This document shows, one piece after another, positions 22,837-34,795 of a stretch of 64,000 bases of DNA. The stretch's first letter is position 1. Every line of letters begins with the position of its first letter. The notes beneath the pieces are model-generated. The model was not told the DNA's origin, made no database searches, and was given only the letters and a program-made list of their open reading frames with translations. This stretch comes from Lycium barbarum (taxonomy: Eukaryota; Streptophyta; Magnoliopsida; Solanales; Solanaceae): NCBI RefSeq assembly GCF_019175385.1, contig NC_083337.1, forward strand, positions 20,135,885-20,199,884, in the 5' to 3' direction. The position numbers and the translations under genes are program-made.

Positions 22837-22989
22837 CGGAGGTGTATGGGGAGGGTCAACTTATTAGGGGTCCAATGAAAATTTTGACAGATTCTCCCCT
22901 ATAATTGAGCACTATCCAACACCTGGAAATAGTCAAACACCTAACCTACGTGCCTCGCAGGGCCACTTGATAAGTGCAAACTCTAGCTC

Positions 22990-24130
22990 TAAAGGTGATT
23001 CTAGCTCATAGGGCACTTGGCCTATTTCCCAAGCGATCGATATGGTCTGGTGTACCTCAAACTAAGCTTGCCCTTCTTACCGAACCTAATAACGCCCTTC
23101 ATAGGAGAAATCTTTAGGAAGACTCGATCACTAACCTGAAAATATAGATTTCATCATTGCACATCTGAATATGACTCTTGACTACTCTGAGCTTGTCCAT
23201 AATTGCTCCTGATTAAGTTTTACTTCACGAGTTGTCAATCCCCACGCATGATGACACTGGCACATGCCATTCTATGATCCTCAATGGTACCTTCCAACCT
23301 TATACTCTAGTCATTGGGTAATCTTACCCCCATGAGAAATTACATCGTCTATGTCAGTATAATTTATCTTGAGGGACGATCTACAACCCAATAATGATGA
23401 TTCGAATACCATCAACACGTTTCATCTTAAGTTGAGGACTATAGGTCTATAATGGCTATCTAATGTCATTGATACAATCCACTTTTTGTGTTGACCTAGA
23501 ATCCATTAGCGAGACTCTGAACTCATCTATCCCTGAATCCACAATAGCATCTGACTACATGATGGGTTTCCCTTATACACTACATCCCTTTAACAAACAC
23601 GCCCTACAAATAATTTTTCTAAAGTAGGGGCCACATACCGGCATCGATCTTTCGAAGACTACCTATAGGATTGGTTTTCTCGGTGCCATGGTATATCTTG
23701 GTTGACACTGGATGAATAAAATAATAAGAGTAATGTACCGTTGCCACAATTTTATGTCGTAGTCCTGCCACGACCCAACCAGCTAGCTGATGTACACTCG
23801 GACTAACTTTCTCCTCTCGATCTATGAGTATGCTAGGTTGCTTATAGATCTACGACTGAGGACGTCGGCTCTTACATTAGCCTTATTCAGATTGTATAGG
23901 ATATCAGTATCATAGTCTGTTAGTAACCTGAGTCCTTCCCCTGTTCTACAATTACATTCCTTCTGCTTAAGGCTATACATAATATCTTTATGACCGATAA
24001 GGGTGTCCATATGAGAACTATATAAGTAGTGTCGCCATATCTCGCGTATGTATACAACCATTGCTAGCTCTAGATCATGGGTCGGGTATTTTTCTTTATG
24101 CTTCCTCAAATGCTCTAGATCATAGATCAT
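22990..24130 (-). pseudogene. element D pol remnant (RNase H, integrase)
   Basis: Minus strand. 24130-23822 reads RNase [61 protein letters not shown]. At 23150-22990 the integrase C-terminus is clear: DRVFLKISPMKGVIRFGKKG. Between them the zinc-binding and core domains are scrambled. Element E is inserted in the 5' part of RNase H (24148). Non-functional. Confidence 0.75.
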
Positions 24131-24147
24131 TGAGTCTTTTCTCATTC

Positions 24148-26462
24148 TGTAACGACCCGTCTGGTCGTTATTGGACGTTTCGTAGCCCGTGTACAAAAAT
24201 CAAGTGTATCCTCATAAGGTCGGTCCACATGGGAGTTTCAAGTGTAATACTTAATCATAATTGGATCAGATGAGAGTTAAAAGAGTTGTGGGTTCGGGGA
24301 GGATGTCTTCGCCACAGCGGGTAAACGACCGCTATAGCAGACGAGCAATCCAAGACAACGATATATGCAGACCAGTACCGCGTTTATTGACTTTATTTTG
24401 GGATTTAACCCCTTTTGTCCATAAAATCCCTCTTCTAAGCTGTCATAGGGTAAAAAACTTGATGACTAGGGAAAAGTAGCCCTTCAAACATCCTTCACGT
24501 TATCTTCCTTAAAGATTTCTCTATCACAGTTTTCAGCTCAAGGATGGGATTGTGGATATTTCATGAACATTCGTGATAGATGCTCGGCAATGAGGTAGGT
24601 TGTGATTTACTTGAGTTATACTTTGATTAGTAACTCTTATATATGCTATAGAATTGATGGGAGAAAACATGATTAGGTCTTCGGACACGGAGTTCGGTTG
24701 AATATTGTTTAGGTTAAGATAAATGCTGATTTCTGTGGGCATCGTCCCATTAAGTGAATAAATGAATCAAGATGCATAGTTGATCGGCCCAAAAAGGAAA
24801 GCAACGTAGTGAATATGGTTTTGTCATTGATCTAGTTAGTATGGTGGGGCATGTGTAATTACCGAGTTGGCCATAATAGAGTCTTGTTGAACCATGGGTA
24901 GGGGCAACTTGTGGTTAAATTGTAGGTGTCCTCATTGAGTATTCATGTTCTCGTTATTCTATATACTGAGCATGCGGGAATTATCAGTATTTACTTTCTT
25001 GCTGATTTGGAGTGATTTCTTACTTGTGTTATTGATGAGTAGAGTCTGAGTATTGGTAAAGCTGTTGTGTGATGACTTGTATTCCTGTTGTATGTATCTT
25101 CGTAGAGCATTCACATTGTTAGGAGGTTGATTTCTTAAATCTTGTTATGACTAGTGGCATGGTAACTTATGTTCTGTGATATTGGTGCATTGATTTTTTA
25201 CTTCCCAAATTGATTGTAGAATGTAAATACATTGTGATGAGAAAGGAAATATAAATATGAAAAGATACATTTGACAGGGGCGAGGATGTGACCTAGTTAT
25301 GGGCTCGTGATCCGACGTCAAATACGGAGCGAGTGGTATATGGACACCATGGCTCCTCTGTAGGTCATGGCTATTTGGGAAAACATTATCATTTAGCATG
25401 TGTGTGTTGATATGATACTAGCAATGCTTGTGTTGTACTTATGTGTTCATATTTTGTGACAGTGGCAGAGCTGATTTTGGTTGGATGACATATAGTCATG
25501 GTTCATTCTAGTAAGTTACAATTGATTTCCTTATGATTGTGGAGATGAGGTGTTTACAAGTACCCTCATAATGCATTGATAAATAAAAGAAGATAGGTTA
25601 AGTTGACCCCATCAGCGTGGCTATGTTTTTGGGAGTATGCTGATTTTCTATCATTGATTACATTTCTTTAGTTGTTCTTACTTGATACTTGATAAGTGTT
25701 TTGAATCTGGTGTCCATTGTGGGTTGTGTGTTGATTGAGTCTAATCCCTAAACTACGAGTATGTCAAAGTAAGGAGGGAAAAGGTAAGAATCAATGTTCC
25801 CACTGAGTGTCGGTTGATAGGGAGGTTCACTCTGTCCTTTTTTATTTTTTTTATTTTTCAGGGTTTAATTTGTCCAGGAGACTGTCTTGAATGTAACTGT
25901 TGCTGTCTGTTGGTCTTTACCTCCTAGTGTTCTATTGACATGGTAATGGGATAAGAGCATGTTTAAGTCGGAACTGTTTAAGTACGGGTTGGATGTAATT
26001 ACGACTGTACCCATTTCTTGATTCTGCTTGACTATATATCGTGTTACGTGAACTAATCTTATTGGCCTATGATGCTTACCAGTACGTGTGGTGTACTGAT
26101 ACTACTCTTGCTACATCTTTCGGGGTGTTAATGTGTCTCAGGGTCTTGCTTGAAGGTTTCATTAGTTGAAGTGGCGGATGTCTTCCAACAGGTTTTGTAC
26201 ATCTCATTTTAAGGCGGAAGCTGTGTCTTTTTAATTGTGGTATCTCTTTGTTATTTAGAAGCTCTTGTACCTGTCTAGACAAGATCCTTGGGATAGTTGA
26301 TTTGTTTAAAATAATAAAGAATGTCTCGTAATGTTCATTTTATTTACTATTGTTGGTTACATTTTCTTTCAAAACAACTTTCCAAAGGGGTCTGGTTAGT
26401 AAGGGTTCGCTTGTCAGGTGGTAATGAGATAGATTCCCTTACGATGTGTAATTTAGGTTAAT
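24148..26462 (+). repeat. 5' LTR of element E
   Basis: Partner of 29988-32314. It contains dyads TCGCCACAGCGG (24309-24320) and CCGCTATAGCAG (24329-24340), a segment GGGCTCGTGATCCGA..GGAGCGAGTGG whose ends pair (CTCG/CGAG), and CAGTAC-GTGTGGT-GTACTG (26080-26098). Its right end is degenerate (TTTAGGTTAAT in place of TTTGAGTCGTGACA). Confidence 0.85.
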
Positions 26463-26474
26463 GGGTATCAGAGC
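26463..26474 (+). other. primer-binding site of element E
   Basis: GGGTATCAGAGC differs by one base from TGGTATCAGAGC and sits at the end of the 5' LTR. Confidence 0.8.
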
Positions 26475-27386
26475 CCTAGGTTACCGGGCTCACGAGTATA
26501 AGAGCAATGTCTAGTTGAGTCTCATGGAGTGGTACGATGGCGTCCGTACCCATCCACGAGAGGCTATGGGGCATCGAGGAAACTTATTTTCCTTCTTTCC
26601 CATCATGCTATCTCAGTCAGTTTCATCTCTAGGTTGAATCCATTTGGTATCTAGATGATCCCAATTGGTATCTCGATGAGTCCAATTGGTATCTAGCGCT
26701 GCCTTCCTATCGATGACCTATGAATTATGTGTTTGTGCTATGATTGTATACAATGAGTTCTCTGTGTTGTACAATCCTGTTGGGTAGTAGAAAAATGCTC
26801 ACTGACGTAGACCCTTCACCGCAGCGGTGTATGCACCGCCACAGCGGGTGCGCCGTAGCGGGACTTAGTTCGCTATAGCAGACATTCATGTTTCCAAGGT
26901 CCTTACCATCGTGAAGCTCTCCTCGCCACAGCGCATCTGCTATAGCGGAAATCACACCGCTGCAACGGTAAAAAATTTCCAGCGACCAAATCCCCTATTT
27001 TAAAATTTCTCAACCTGTGCAATTCATCCAAAACTCAAAGAAAAACCAGAAATTCCTAACACAACACATTTATAGAGGCATCTAGCCTAATGAGGGCAAG
27101 CGCCATTCAGTACCAAAACATAGTTACCCAAAACCAAATTGAAAAAAAAATAAAACAAAAGAAATTGTTTGAAACATCCAACAAAAAGCAAATCAAAACA
27201 AAATAAACCATCGTCTTAAACAAAAATCCCTAGAAGGGTAAGGGAAATCATGCTGGGGGGGGGGGGGAGAGAGGGGGGGAGGGGGAGAACACTAGGCCAC
27301 TCCTCGACTGGTCACCCGTCACCTCTGGTACTAGAACCGTTGGAGTCATCACTGCTGAGACCGGAGCCGCTCGGGAAGGAGAACTG
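26475..27386 (+). other. element E internal region, left, non-coding
   Basis: No gag signal. Contains a dyad array (26817-26968), then A-rich sequence (27060-27240) and a G/GA-rich tract (27256-27290) that is downstream of the antisense ORF. Confidence 0.55.
26817..26968. other. array of seven 12-13-bp dyads
   Basis: CACCGCAGCGGTG (26817), CCGCCACAGCGG (26836), GCGCCGTAGCGG (26850), TCGCTATAGCAG (26870), TCGCCACAGCGC (26923), CTGCTATAGCGG (26937), CCGCTGCAACGG (26957). Start-to-start steps are 19, 14, 20, 53, 14 and 20. Confidence 0.7.
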
Positions 27387-28596
27387 TTAGGAATCATGCT
27401 TGGTCACCTTGGGGAGTTTCCCACTTAGGTTCAAGGTCTTCAGAAAGCTTTTGATGCTCTTCAACATCTTCGTAAAAAACTTGTCCTGGGCTCGCCTCTT
27501 CTTATTCTCCTTGTCCAAATCCTCCCTGAGCTCCACATGGGCCTGGGCCAGAGAACCATATACATCCTGCAAGCTATCAACAAACTCCCATATATTGGTC
27601 TGCGTCTCCATATACCCTTTCACCCTGTCCTGGGTGAAATAATCAGCATCAGCACCAGCACTTGCACTAGCAGCGGCACTAGATGAACCGACTTGCATGG
27701 AAGGTCATGCAAACCTTGCCACTATACTTCTTATGGCTTCCATCTCGGTATCTATCTGCTCCAAGGGGCTCGGGGGTTGCGAAGGGCTAGCATCATCTCC
27801 TCCTCCCTTTTAGCCCTCACTATCCTCGTCATTCGACTCTACCTTCTCTTCTTGCTGCGAGTCCGCAAATCATTCACCCTCAACTGGTCAAATTTAACAT
27901 CGTACTCAACTATCCTATCTACAAGCTCTGTAGGCATATTTTCCTGCCAGCACAAGAAAGTAATAAGGGAGGGGAACATCAAACTCGGGCCGGCCTTAAC
28001 CATGAAACTCCTCCACTTCTCGATCACTTGCTTACCCACATTTACAGCACACCATCTATTACGCAAGCAATAAATAGGGCCCGAGGGTAGGTGACATCAG
28101 TAGTGTTACTCGAAGGGTGAACCCTCCGGGAAACAAGGTTCAGCCACCTGCGAGTGTTTACCTAAAAGTAGGTACTTTTGATCCCGGTCCGTCTAATAAC
28201 CCAAGTGACCTCAAACCTTTTGTTCTTCGGAACCAGCATAGATACCAACTAAGGGCCATTACCGTCATGGTCCTTAGAAAACATCTCATCCTCGGGAGGA
28301 TTGGGCAGCCCATAAATTTCATTGATCACCTCCGCCCCGACCTTCACCTAGACTCCCTGAATCGTGATCTCCAGGTCTGGAAAGGACCAATAAACAGCGG
28401 CGAGCATGGCATAAAACTCCTTGACCCAGTTGGATTTGCAATTGGCAGGGTCCTAGACCAACCTGTTCCACCCATTCTCCTGTAAACGGTCATAGAATTC
28501 CGGGGCAAGCTCGTTCACCCTATCCATAATAAAACTTCTCTTACGCAACAACCACTTGCTCTGCTGCTCAATGTAGCGCCTTCGGCATTGGGGCAT
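27387..28596 (-). pseudogene. antisense ORF of element E, 'putative plant transposon protein'-like
   Basis: Minus strand, possible ATG at 28596. 28590-28290 reads RRRYIEQQSKWLLRKR, then after a frame change NELAPEFYDRLQENGW, NWVKEFYAMLAAVYWSFPD, VKVGAEVINEIYGLPN. 28080-27840 reads PIYCLRNRWCAVNVGKQVIE and FPSLITFLC. 27830-27387 is a Ser/Ala-rich and Lys-rich tail (DSEG, EQIDTEMEAIRSIVARF, SSSAAASASAGADADYF, KENKKRRAQDKFF). The WVKEFYA...INEIYGLP...FPSLIT order is what I know from plant 'putative plant transposon protein' domains; the match is from memory, not a search. At least three stops and one frameshift break about 400 codons. Its function is unknown. Some plant Tat gypsy elements (Grande) also carry an antisense gene, but this element has LTRs of another type. 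Confidence 0.65.
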
Positions 28597-29951
28597 GACA
28601 AACCTGGCAGAAACGGGAGCTTCTTGTTATTGTTGTTGTTGTCCGACTATGACGTAGTAAGAATGTGTACCTATAAAACAAAACTGCGGTAGTTCGATGT
28701 TACACCGAGTTCAGTTAGCTATAAGACATGTATAGCCAAGGAAGACCAATAAAACTCAACCTAGATAGGAGACTACTAATAATCAGGGTTCTGCTCTGAG
28801 CAACACAACTGCTGCAGCGAGGCCGCGCTAGCAAAGAAGGCACCGCTGCAGCGGACCCATTTTCCCCAGTGAGAAAATCCTTTTCCGACAAAAATGGTGG
28901 CCTAAATTTTCGACCAAATCTCTATAGATTTGGATACAGATTGGGTAATATGTTAGCATGTATGTCGTTTACACCCCATGAAACACCTTTTTAACAGCAA
29001 ATATATCGAAAATTCGAGCATTATCCAAAAACACTTTTACCAAATGCACCCACTACCCCAACAAGGTTTTACCCCACATTTTTAAGTAGATCTTAAGTAA
29101 TCAGTGATACTAAAACTTTCTGAACATCGAAATAACATGTAATAATTCGAAATCTCCCTTCCCCAAGGAATAAAAAACTCTTGTCCCAAAACCCCAACAT
29201 TTTACAACATCTGACAATGAAAGCATGATTTTATTTTGAAATAAGAGGGTCTAACAACCTTATAGTGTAGTAGAAGAGTGTACATTCCTTAAGTTGGCAA
29301 AAGATTTACAAGCTTTTGCTCTAGAAATCTGACCTTTGCTATTTTACCCAAAATTCTGCCTTTTCCATTGTGCTTTGAAGTGTGGGAGTTGAATGAGGTG
29401 TGTGGGGAGTTTAAAATGGGAAGAGGGAGAAGATTACGAGTCTAGGGGAGTAAATGAAGGGGGGGGGGGGGGGGAGAACGTAGGGAGTGGAGAGTGTTTT
29501 TGTTTAAGGGAGAGGTATGGAAGTGGGAAGGTTAAATATCACCCTTCTCATTTTAATTCTGCCTGGGTAGTCTCGCTGCAGCTACCCTCGATCCGCGCAA
29601 TGGCATTGCTATAGCATGGAATCCAACCACTGCAGTGGCTCGCGATTTCTTTCAATTCCCGAGTCACAACAACCGGTCGTGGTCCCGCCCCATTCCAGCC
29701 ATAAGGATTTTGATCACGTATGAGTCCTAGGTCCCCGGTTGTTCCGATCTCATAGACTATGATTTTCAATGTCCGGTGCCTCATCCCCTCATTAGTACAG
29801 TTGTTCTAATGACTCGTGTTCCATATGGCCGAGGTATTGATACCAGTGGCAAGTGAACTCGAGTAAGGAGTTAAAGCCTGCAATTCGATATGAGGTGTAT
29901 AAATTCATAACGTCCAGTGTAATATATCCTTATGACCCCAATCCGCAATGC
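28597..29951 (-). promoter_or_regulatory. region upstream of the antisense ORF, with dyad clusters
   Basis: No coding signal. It holds two dyad clusters: CTGCTGCAGCGA and the perfect CCGCTGCAGCGG (28809-28854), and TCGCTGCAGCTA through CCACTGCAGTGG (29573-29638); and a 14-G run (29460-29473). Being 5' of the antisense ORF it could contain its promoter; that is inference only. Confidence 0.4.
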
Positions 29952-29967
29952 CATTCAGGGATGAACG
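29952..29967 (+). other. pre-LTR stem-loop of element E
   Basis: CATTCA-GGGA-TGAACG: the closing pair is A-T where B and C have G-C; one A/C mismatch inside. It is 20 bp before the LTR. A purine-rich primer tract is no longer recognisable. Confidence 0.6.
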
Positions 29968-29987
29968 ATTGATTAATTGGTATTTGA

Positions 29988-32314
29988 TGTAATAACCCGC
30001 CTGGTCGTTGTGGGGCCTTCCGCAGCCCGTGTACGAAAACTAAGTGTATCATCATAAGATTGGTCCAACGGCGAGTTTTAAGTGTAATACATAATCGTAA
30101 TTGGATCAGATAAGTGTTAAAAGAGTTGTGGGCCTGGGGAGAAAGTCTTCGCCGTAGTGGGTGAACGCTCGCTGTAGCGAGCCCGCTGCAGTAGATGAGC
30201 AGTCCGTTGCAGCAATATATGTGGACTAGTACCCACGTTTAGTGACTTTATTTAGGGATTTAACCCCTTTTATCTACAAAACCCCTCTGCTAAGCCCTCA
30301 TTAGGGTATTTCAAGAATAAAACGCTTGATAACTAGGGAAATGTAGCCCTTCAAAAATCCTTCGTGTCATCTTCCTTAAAGATTTCTCTATCACTGTTTT
30401 CGGCTGAAGGATAGAATGGTGGATATTCCATGAAACATTTGTGATAGCTGCTCGGTAATGAGATAGGTTATGATTTACTTGAGTTAGACTTTGATTAGTA
30501 AATTTTATATATGCTATAGAATTGACGGGTAAAACATGATTAGGTCTTTGAACACAGAGTTCGGTTAAATATTATTTAGGTTAAGATAAATGTTGATTTA
30601 TATGGGCATCGTGCCATTAAGTGAATAAGTGAATCAAGAAGCATAGGTGATAGGTCCAAAAAAGGAAAGCAAGGTAGTGAACATGGTTTTGTCATTGATC
30701 GAGTTAGTATTGTGGGACATATGTAATTACCGAGTTGGCCAAATAGAGTTTTCCTGCACTAGGGGTGGGGCGAATCTGTGGTTAAATTTTAGGTGTCCTT
30801 ATTGAGTATTCATGTTGTCGTTATTCTATTTACTGAGCATGCGAGAATCATCAGTATTTACTTTTTTGTTGATTTTTAGTGAATCCTTACCTGTGTTATT
30901 ATTGAGTAGAGTCTGAGTCATGCTAAGGCTGTTGTGTGATGACTTGTATTCCCACTGTATATGTCTTCGTATAGCATTCACACTATTAGGTGGTTGATTG
31001 CTTAAGTTTTGTTATGACTCGTGGCATTGTGACTTATGTTCTCTGATATTGGTGCATTGATTGTTCACATTCCAAATTGATTGTAGAACATAATCCATTG
31101 CGATGAGAAAGGCAATATAAATATGAAAAGGCATATTTGACAGGGGGTGAGGATGTGGCCTAGTTATAGGCTCGCGATCCAAGGTCAGTTCCGGAGCGAG
31201 TAGTACATGGACACCATGGGTCCCTTGTAGGTCATTGCTATTTGGGAAAACATTACCATTTAACATGTGTGTACGTATGTGATACTAACAATGATTTCGT
31301 TGTACTTGTGCGTTCATATTTTGTGACGGTGGCAGAGCTGATTTCTAGTGGATGACATATAGTCATGGTTCATTCTGGTAAGTTACAATTGATTTTCTCA
31401 TGATGGAGGTACCCTCGTAATCCGTTGATAAATAAAAGAAGGTAGGTTGAGTTGACCCCATCAGTGTGCCTAAGTGTTTGGGAGTATGTTGGTTTGCTAT
31501 CATTGATTACATTGATTTACTTGTTCTTACTTGATACTTGATAAGTGGTTTGAGGCTGGTGTCCATTGGAGGTTGTGTGTTTATTGAGTCTAATCGTTAA
31601 ACTATGAGTATGTCTATGTACGGGGGAAAAAGGTAAGAATTAGTGTTCCTACTGAGTGTAGGTTGATAGGGAGGTTGAGGTCTATCCTTTATTATTTGCC
31701 GGGGTTTAATTAGTCCAGGAGTCTGTCTTAAATATAACTGTTGTTGTTTGTTGGTCCTTACCTTCTAGTGTTGTATTGACATGGTAATGAGATGTGAGCA
31801 TGTTTATGTCAACACTGTTTAAGTATGGGCAGGATGTAAAAAGGTCTTACGACTGTACCCATATGTTTATTCTGGTTGATTATTTATAGTGTTGTGTGAA
31901 GTAATCTTAGTCAGCCTATGATGCTTATCAGTACGTGTAATGTACTGATACTACTCTTGCTACATCTTTCGAGGTGTAGATGTGTTTCAGGTTCTTGCTT
32001 GAAGGTTTCATTAGTTGCAGTGGCAGATGTCTTCCTACAGCTTCTGTACATCTCATTCTGAAGGCGGAAGCCATGTCTTTTTAATTGTTATCTCTCTGTA
32101 ATTTAGAAGCTCTTGTACCTATCTAGACTAGATCCTTGGGAAAGTTGAAATGCCTAAAATCATAAAGAAATTCTTCGTAATGTTCATTTTATTTACTATT
32201 GTTGGTTACATTTGCTTTCAAAATAACTTTACAAAGGGGTTTGGTTGGTAACGGTTCGCCTATCGAGTCGTAATGATGCAGGTGCCCGTACGATCCGTAA
32301 TTTGAGTCGTGACA
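29988..32314 (+). repeat. 3' LTR of element E
   Basis: 2327 bp, TGTAATAACCCGCC to GAGTCGTGACA. Dyads at 30149-30215 include GCTCGCTGTAGCGAGC (30167-30182). CAGTAC-GTGTAAT-GTACTG at 31929-31947. Confidence 0.9.
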
Positions 32315-34084
32315 CGTTCCTTTGACACTTGCAACATAGATGCGTTATTTTATCTTAGTTCCCACATATCCTGGAACTTGCTCTTATTGGATACGTACAA
32401 AATTAGAGGATATTGGTATCGTGGGAGACCTCTTCTATAAGATCTAAATCAGGTCACTATGCTTAGACCAGATTCTTCTTCCTTATCTTTTGGCTAATGC
32501 CTTTCATCAGTTGTATTTAGAAAGGACTTCGCTGTTCATATTAAGCTGCAGACTCATTGCGTTATGTGTCCCTGTGAAATATTAGGCGACTTGAACTACC
32601 AAAGTCACCCTTGGTTACTTCCACTTCCAGCCTTATTATGGTTGTGTTAACTTCAACCATAACTTTTGAATGCTCGCCTCGTATCTTAGGATCAATGGTC
32701 CCCTTTGTACTTTTGAGATGCTTATACTGAACTTTATCTGCTATCACTTTTGTTTGAAATACTCTCTGAGGGTTGCAACTGTATTTTTCTTTTTGAGAAA
32801 CTAAATCTTCATACAATTGAATCCCCTATATAATTCCGCATAATCTAGTGACTCGGCTGTGACTTCTTGTGTTGCCTCACCTAGGCCTTTCAGCAGTCAA
32901 CAACCGATTGGTCGGATCAAACTATCTTCCATTTGTAAATTCTGACTAATTCCTCTTGGGCCATACCTTTCCGCCTTCACTTACACCTCATACAAATTTT
33001 CTAAGTCTCAATACCTACTGTGCTTACCATCAGCTGGCAACTCTACCCATGGGGTTGTTACAGTCTCCTTTCCAGTGTTGCACTTACATAAGGTTTTAGA
33101 GCCACGACACATTTGTAGAGTTGGAATTAACACCATTTCATTAGTTTCCAATCCTGTGATGTAATCCTTCTTACCTTTCTATTATTAAGCTAACCTATGA
33201 TTCTACCTCGATGCTTTATCACATTATCTTCCCCCTTGGAAGAGTGGTTAATATCTCACGCTTAAAGATTCCATTCCTGCAAAGTCAAATTGTTACCGAG
33301 ACATGATTCTGACAAATTATAGCTCATCTTACTACAATCTTCTTTGATTGGGGACAATTGGATCACCTACACGCAGAGAGTGTGGCTTATTTAGAATTAG
33401 CATGCTCGATATCTATGAACTTAACTTCTACTCATGATACTTTTCTTAGGGTGACCACCTTTTAATGACCCCTCATCGGTCGCTCTTTTGTTGTACATCC
33501 CTTCGCTGCCTAATCGCTCACTTGCAAATGTCGCAATGTCCACTATTATAGAAGTCTTTCGAGGTTCTAATTTGTATTCGATTTAACTTAACAGTCATTG
33601 GTATCTCCTACGCCTGGGAGATAAATCAATCTAGTAATAACTTTTATTTGAGTTGCCAATTCTTTATAATCTTAACACTTGCTTCCTCTTTCTTCTTCTT
33701 CTACTTGACCCCAGGTCCTACTGCACTACCATACTTAGCTTACGACGTTTAATTGGGTTTCATATCTACTCCTAACAATTCACGTATTCTACCAATCTCT
33801 TGCTAACCTCACCACTTAATCTTATTTTGGAGAACTCCCGCGAGACGTTCTTTCGCTTTTAGTTTCTCTCTTCCACAATCGGGCTTAACCTTTGGTTGTT
33901 TAACATTCCTCTTCGCTGGGAATAAGAGTTACATGAAAGTGAGTACTTATCCTATACTTAATAGTTTAAATAACCTAGTCCCCTGAATCTTCTAAGCACG
34001 TAAAAACTCGTACTTGACGGTACAATTCCTAGGCACGCCCCACGTATATATCGCCTAACGAGGAACTATAGACATGCTTATAAT
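32315..34084 (-). other. element D internal sequence, decayed
   Basis: Continues D after E. It should hold RT, protease and gag, but I find no FIDD, YRQLN or zinc-knuckle signal on either strand; ORFs are short. Either it is badly decayed or D is a deletion derivative. Confidence 0.45.
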
Positions 34085-34688
34085 TATAACAATTCGTTTG
34101 GTCGTTATTTCACTTTTGACCCATTGACCCTTCCCCGAACTTTGTTAGTATGATTTTGACCCGTGGGGATAGATGGAATGGTTCCCAAGGTAATCAGGCG
34201 AGCTTTATGGTGACTTATGAGAATTAGAACCTAAAGTGAAAAATAATTGACCGATAGTTTACTTTTGTATAAACGGACCTTTTTCAAAAATCTATAAATT
34301 CTATGAGATCGGAAGGGTTAGTATGACTTAATGGGATGTTCAGTATGTTTCCCGAGGCACTCGAGAGCGTTTTGGGTTATTGGTTGGAAAGTTGGTTTTT
34401 GGCCATTGGGTGGAAAGCGGACCCAGTCAAATAGACCTCCGTTGGAAATATTGAGACCACGAGTGAGTCCGTAGCATGTTTTTATATATGTTTACTTGTC
34501 TAGTTTGCATCTGGCAGGTCAGGTGATTGTCCGGTTTGGGAAGAACTTGGTGAAAAACTAGAAAATTGTTGGTGTTGACGTCTCGCCCCAGCGAGACTGG
34601 GAAAGCCACAGAGGACCCACCTCGGTGAGGCCTGGTCCGCTGGCAGGGGATCTTTGGATTCTTTTGGAATCTGCTCCAATGGAAGGTA

Positions 34689-34795
34689 TTCTGCTAGCGG
34701 ATTTCCTTGTAGCAGATGCGCTATAGCGGCTGTGTACCGCTGGAGCGGATCTGCTGCGACGGATCCATTGAAGTGGACCACATCCACTGTGGCGA
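34689..34795. other. dyad array in solo LTR F
   Basis: TTCTGCTAGCGG (34689), TCCTTGTAGCAG (34704), GCGCTATAGCGG (34718), CCGCTGGAGCGG (34737), CTGCTGCGACGG (34751), CCATTGAAGTGG (34765), CCACTGTGGCGA (34784). Steps 15, 14, 19, 14, 14, 19. Confidence 0.65.

Larger units (their letters stand above)
24148..32314 (+). mobile_element. non-autonomous gypsy element E (LARD-like) with antisense ORF
   Basis: 8.2 kb. LTRs 24148-26462 and 29988-32314 start TGTAACGACCC and TGTAATAACCC. The second ends GTCGTGACA; the first has lost that end. The flanks CATTC (24143-24147) and CGTTC (32315-32319) agree at 4 of 5 bases, supporting a true insertion into element D. There is a primer site at 26463 and the stem-loop at 29952, but no gag or pol on the plus strand. 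The internal region instead carries a broken ORF on the minus strand (27387-28596). The LTRs differ clearly more than those of A, so E is older. Confidence 0.85.

Noticed and set aside
27257..27290. G/GA tract in E as its polypurine tract
   Set aside because: It is 2.7 kb away from the 3' LTR; the pre-LTR stem-loop at 29952 marks the true 3' end.
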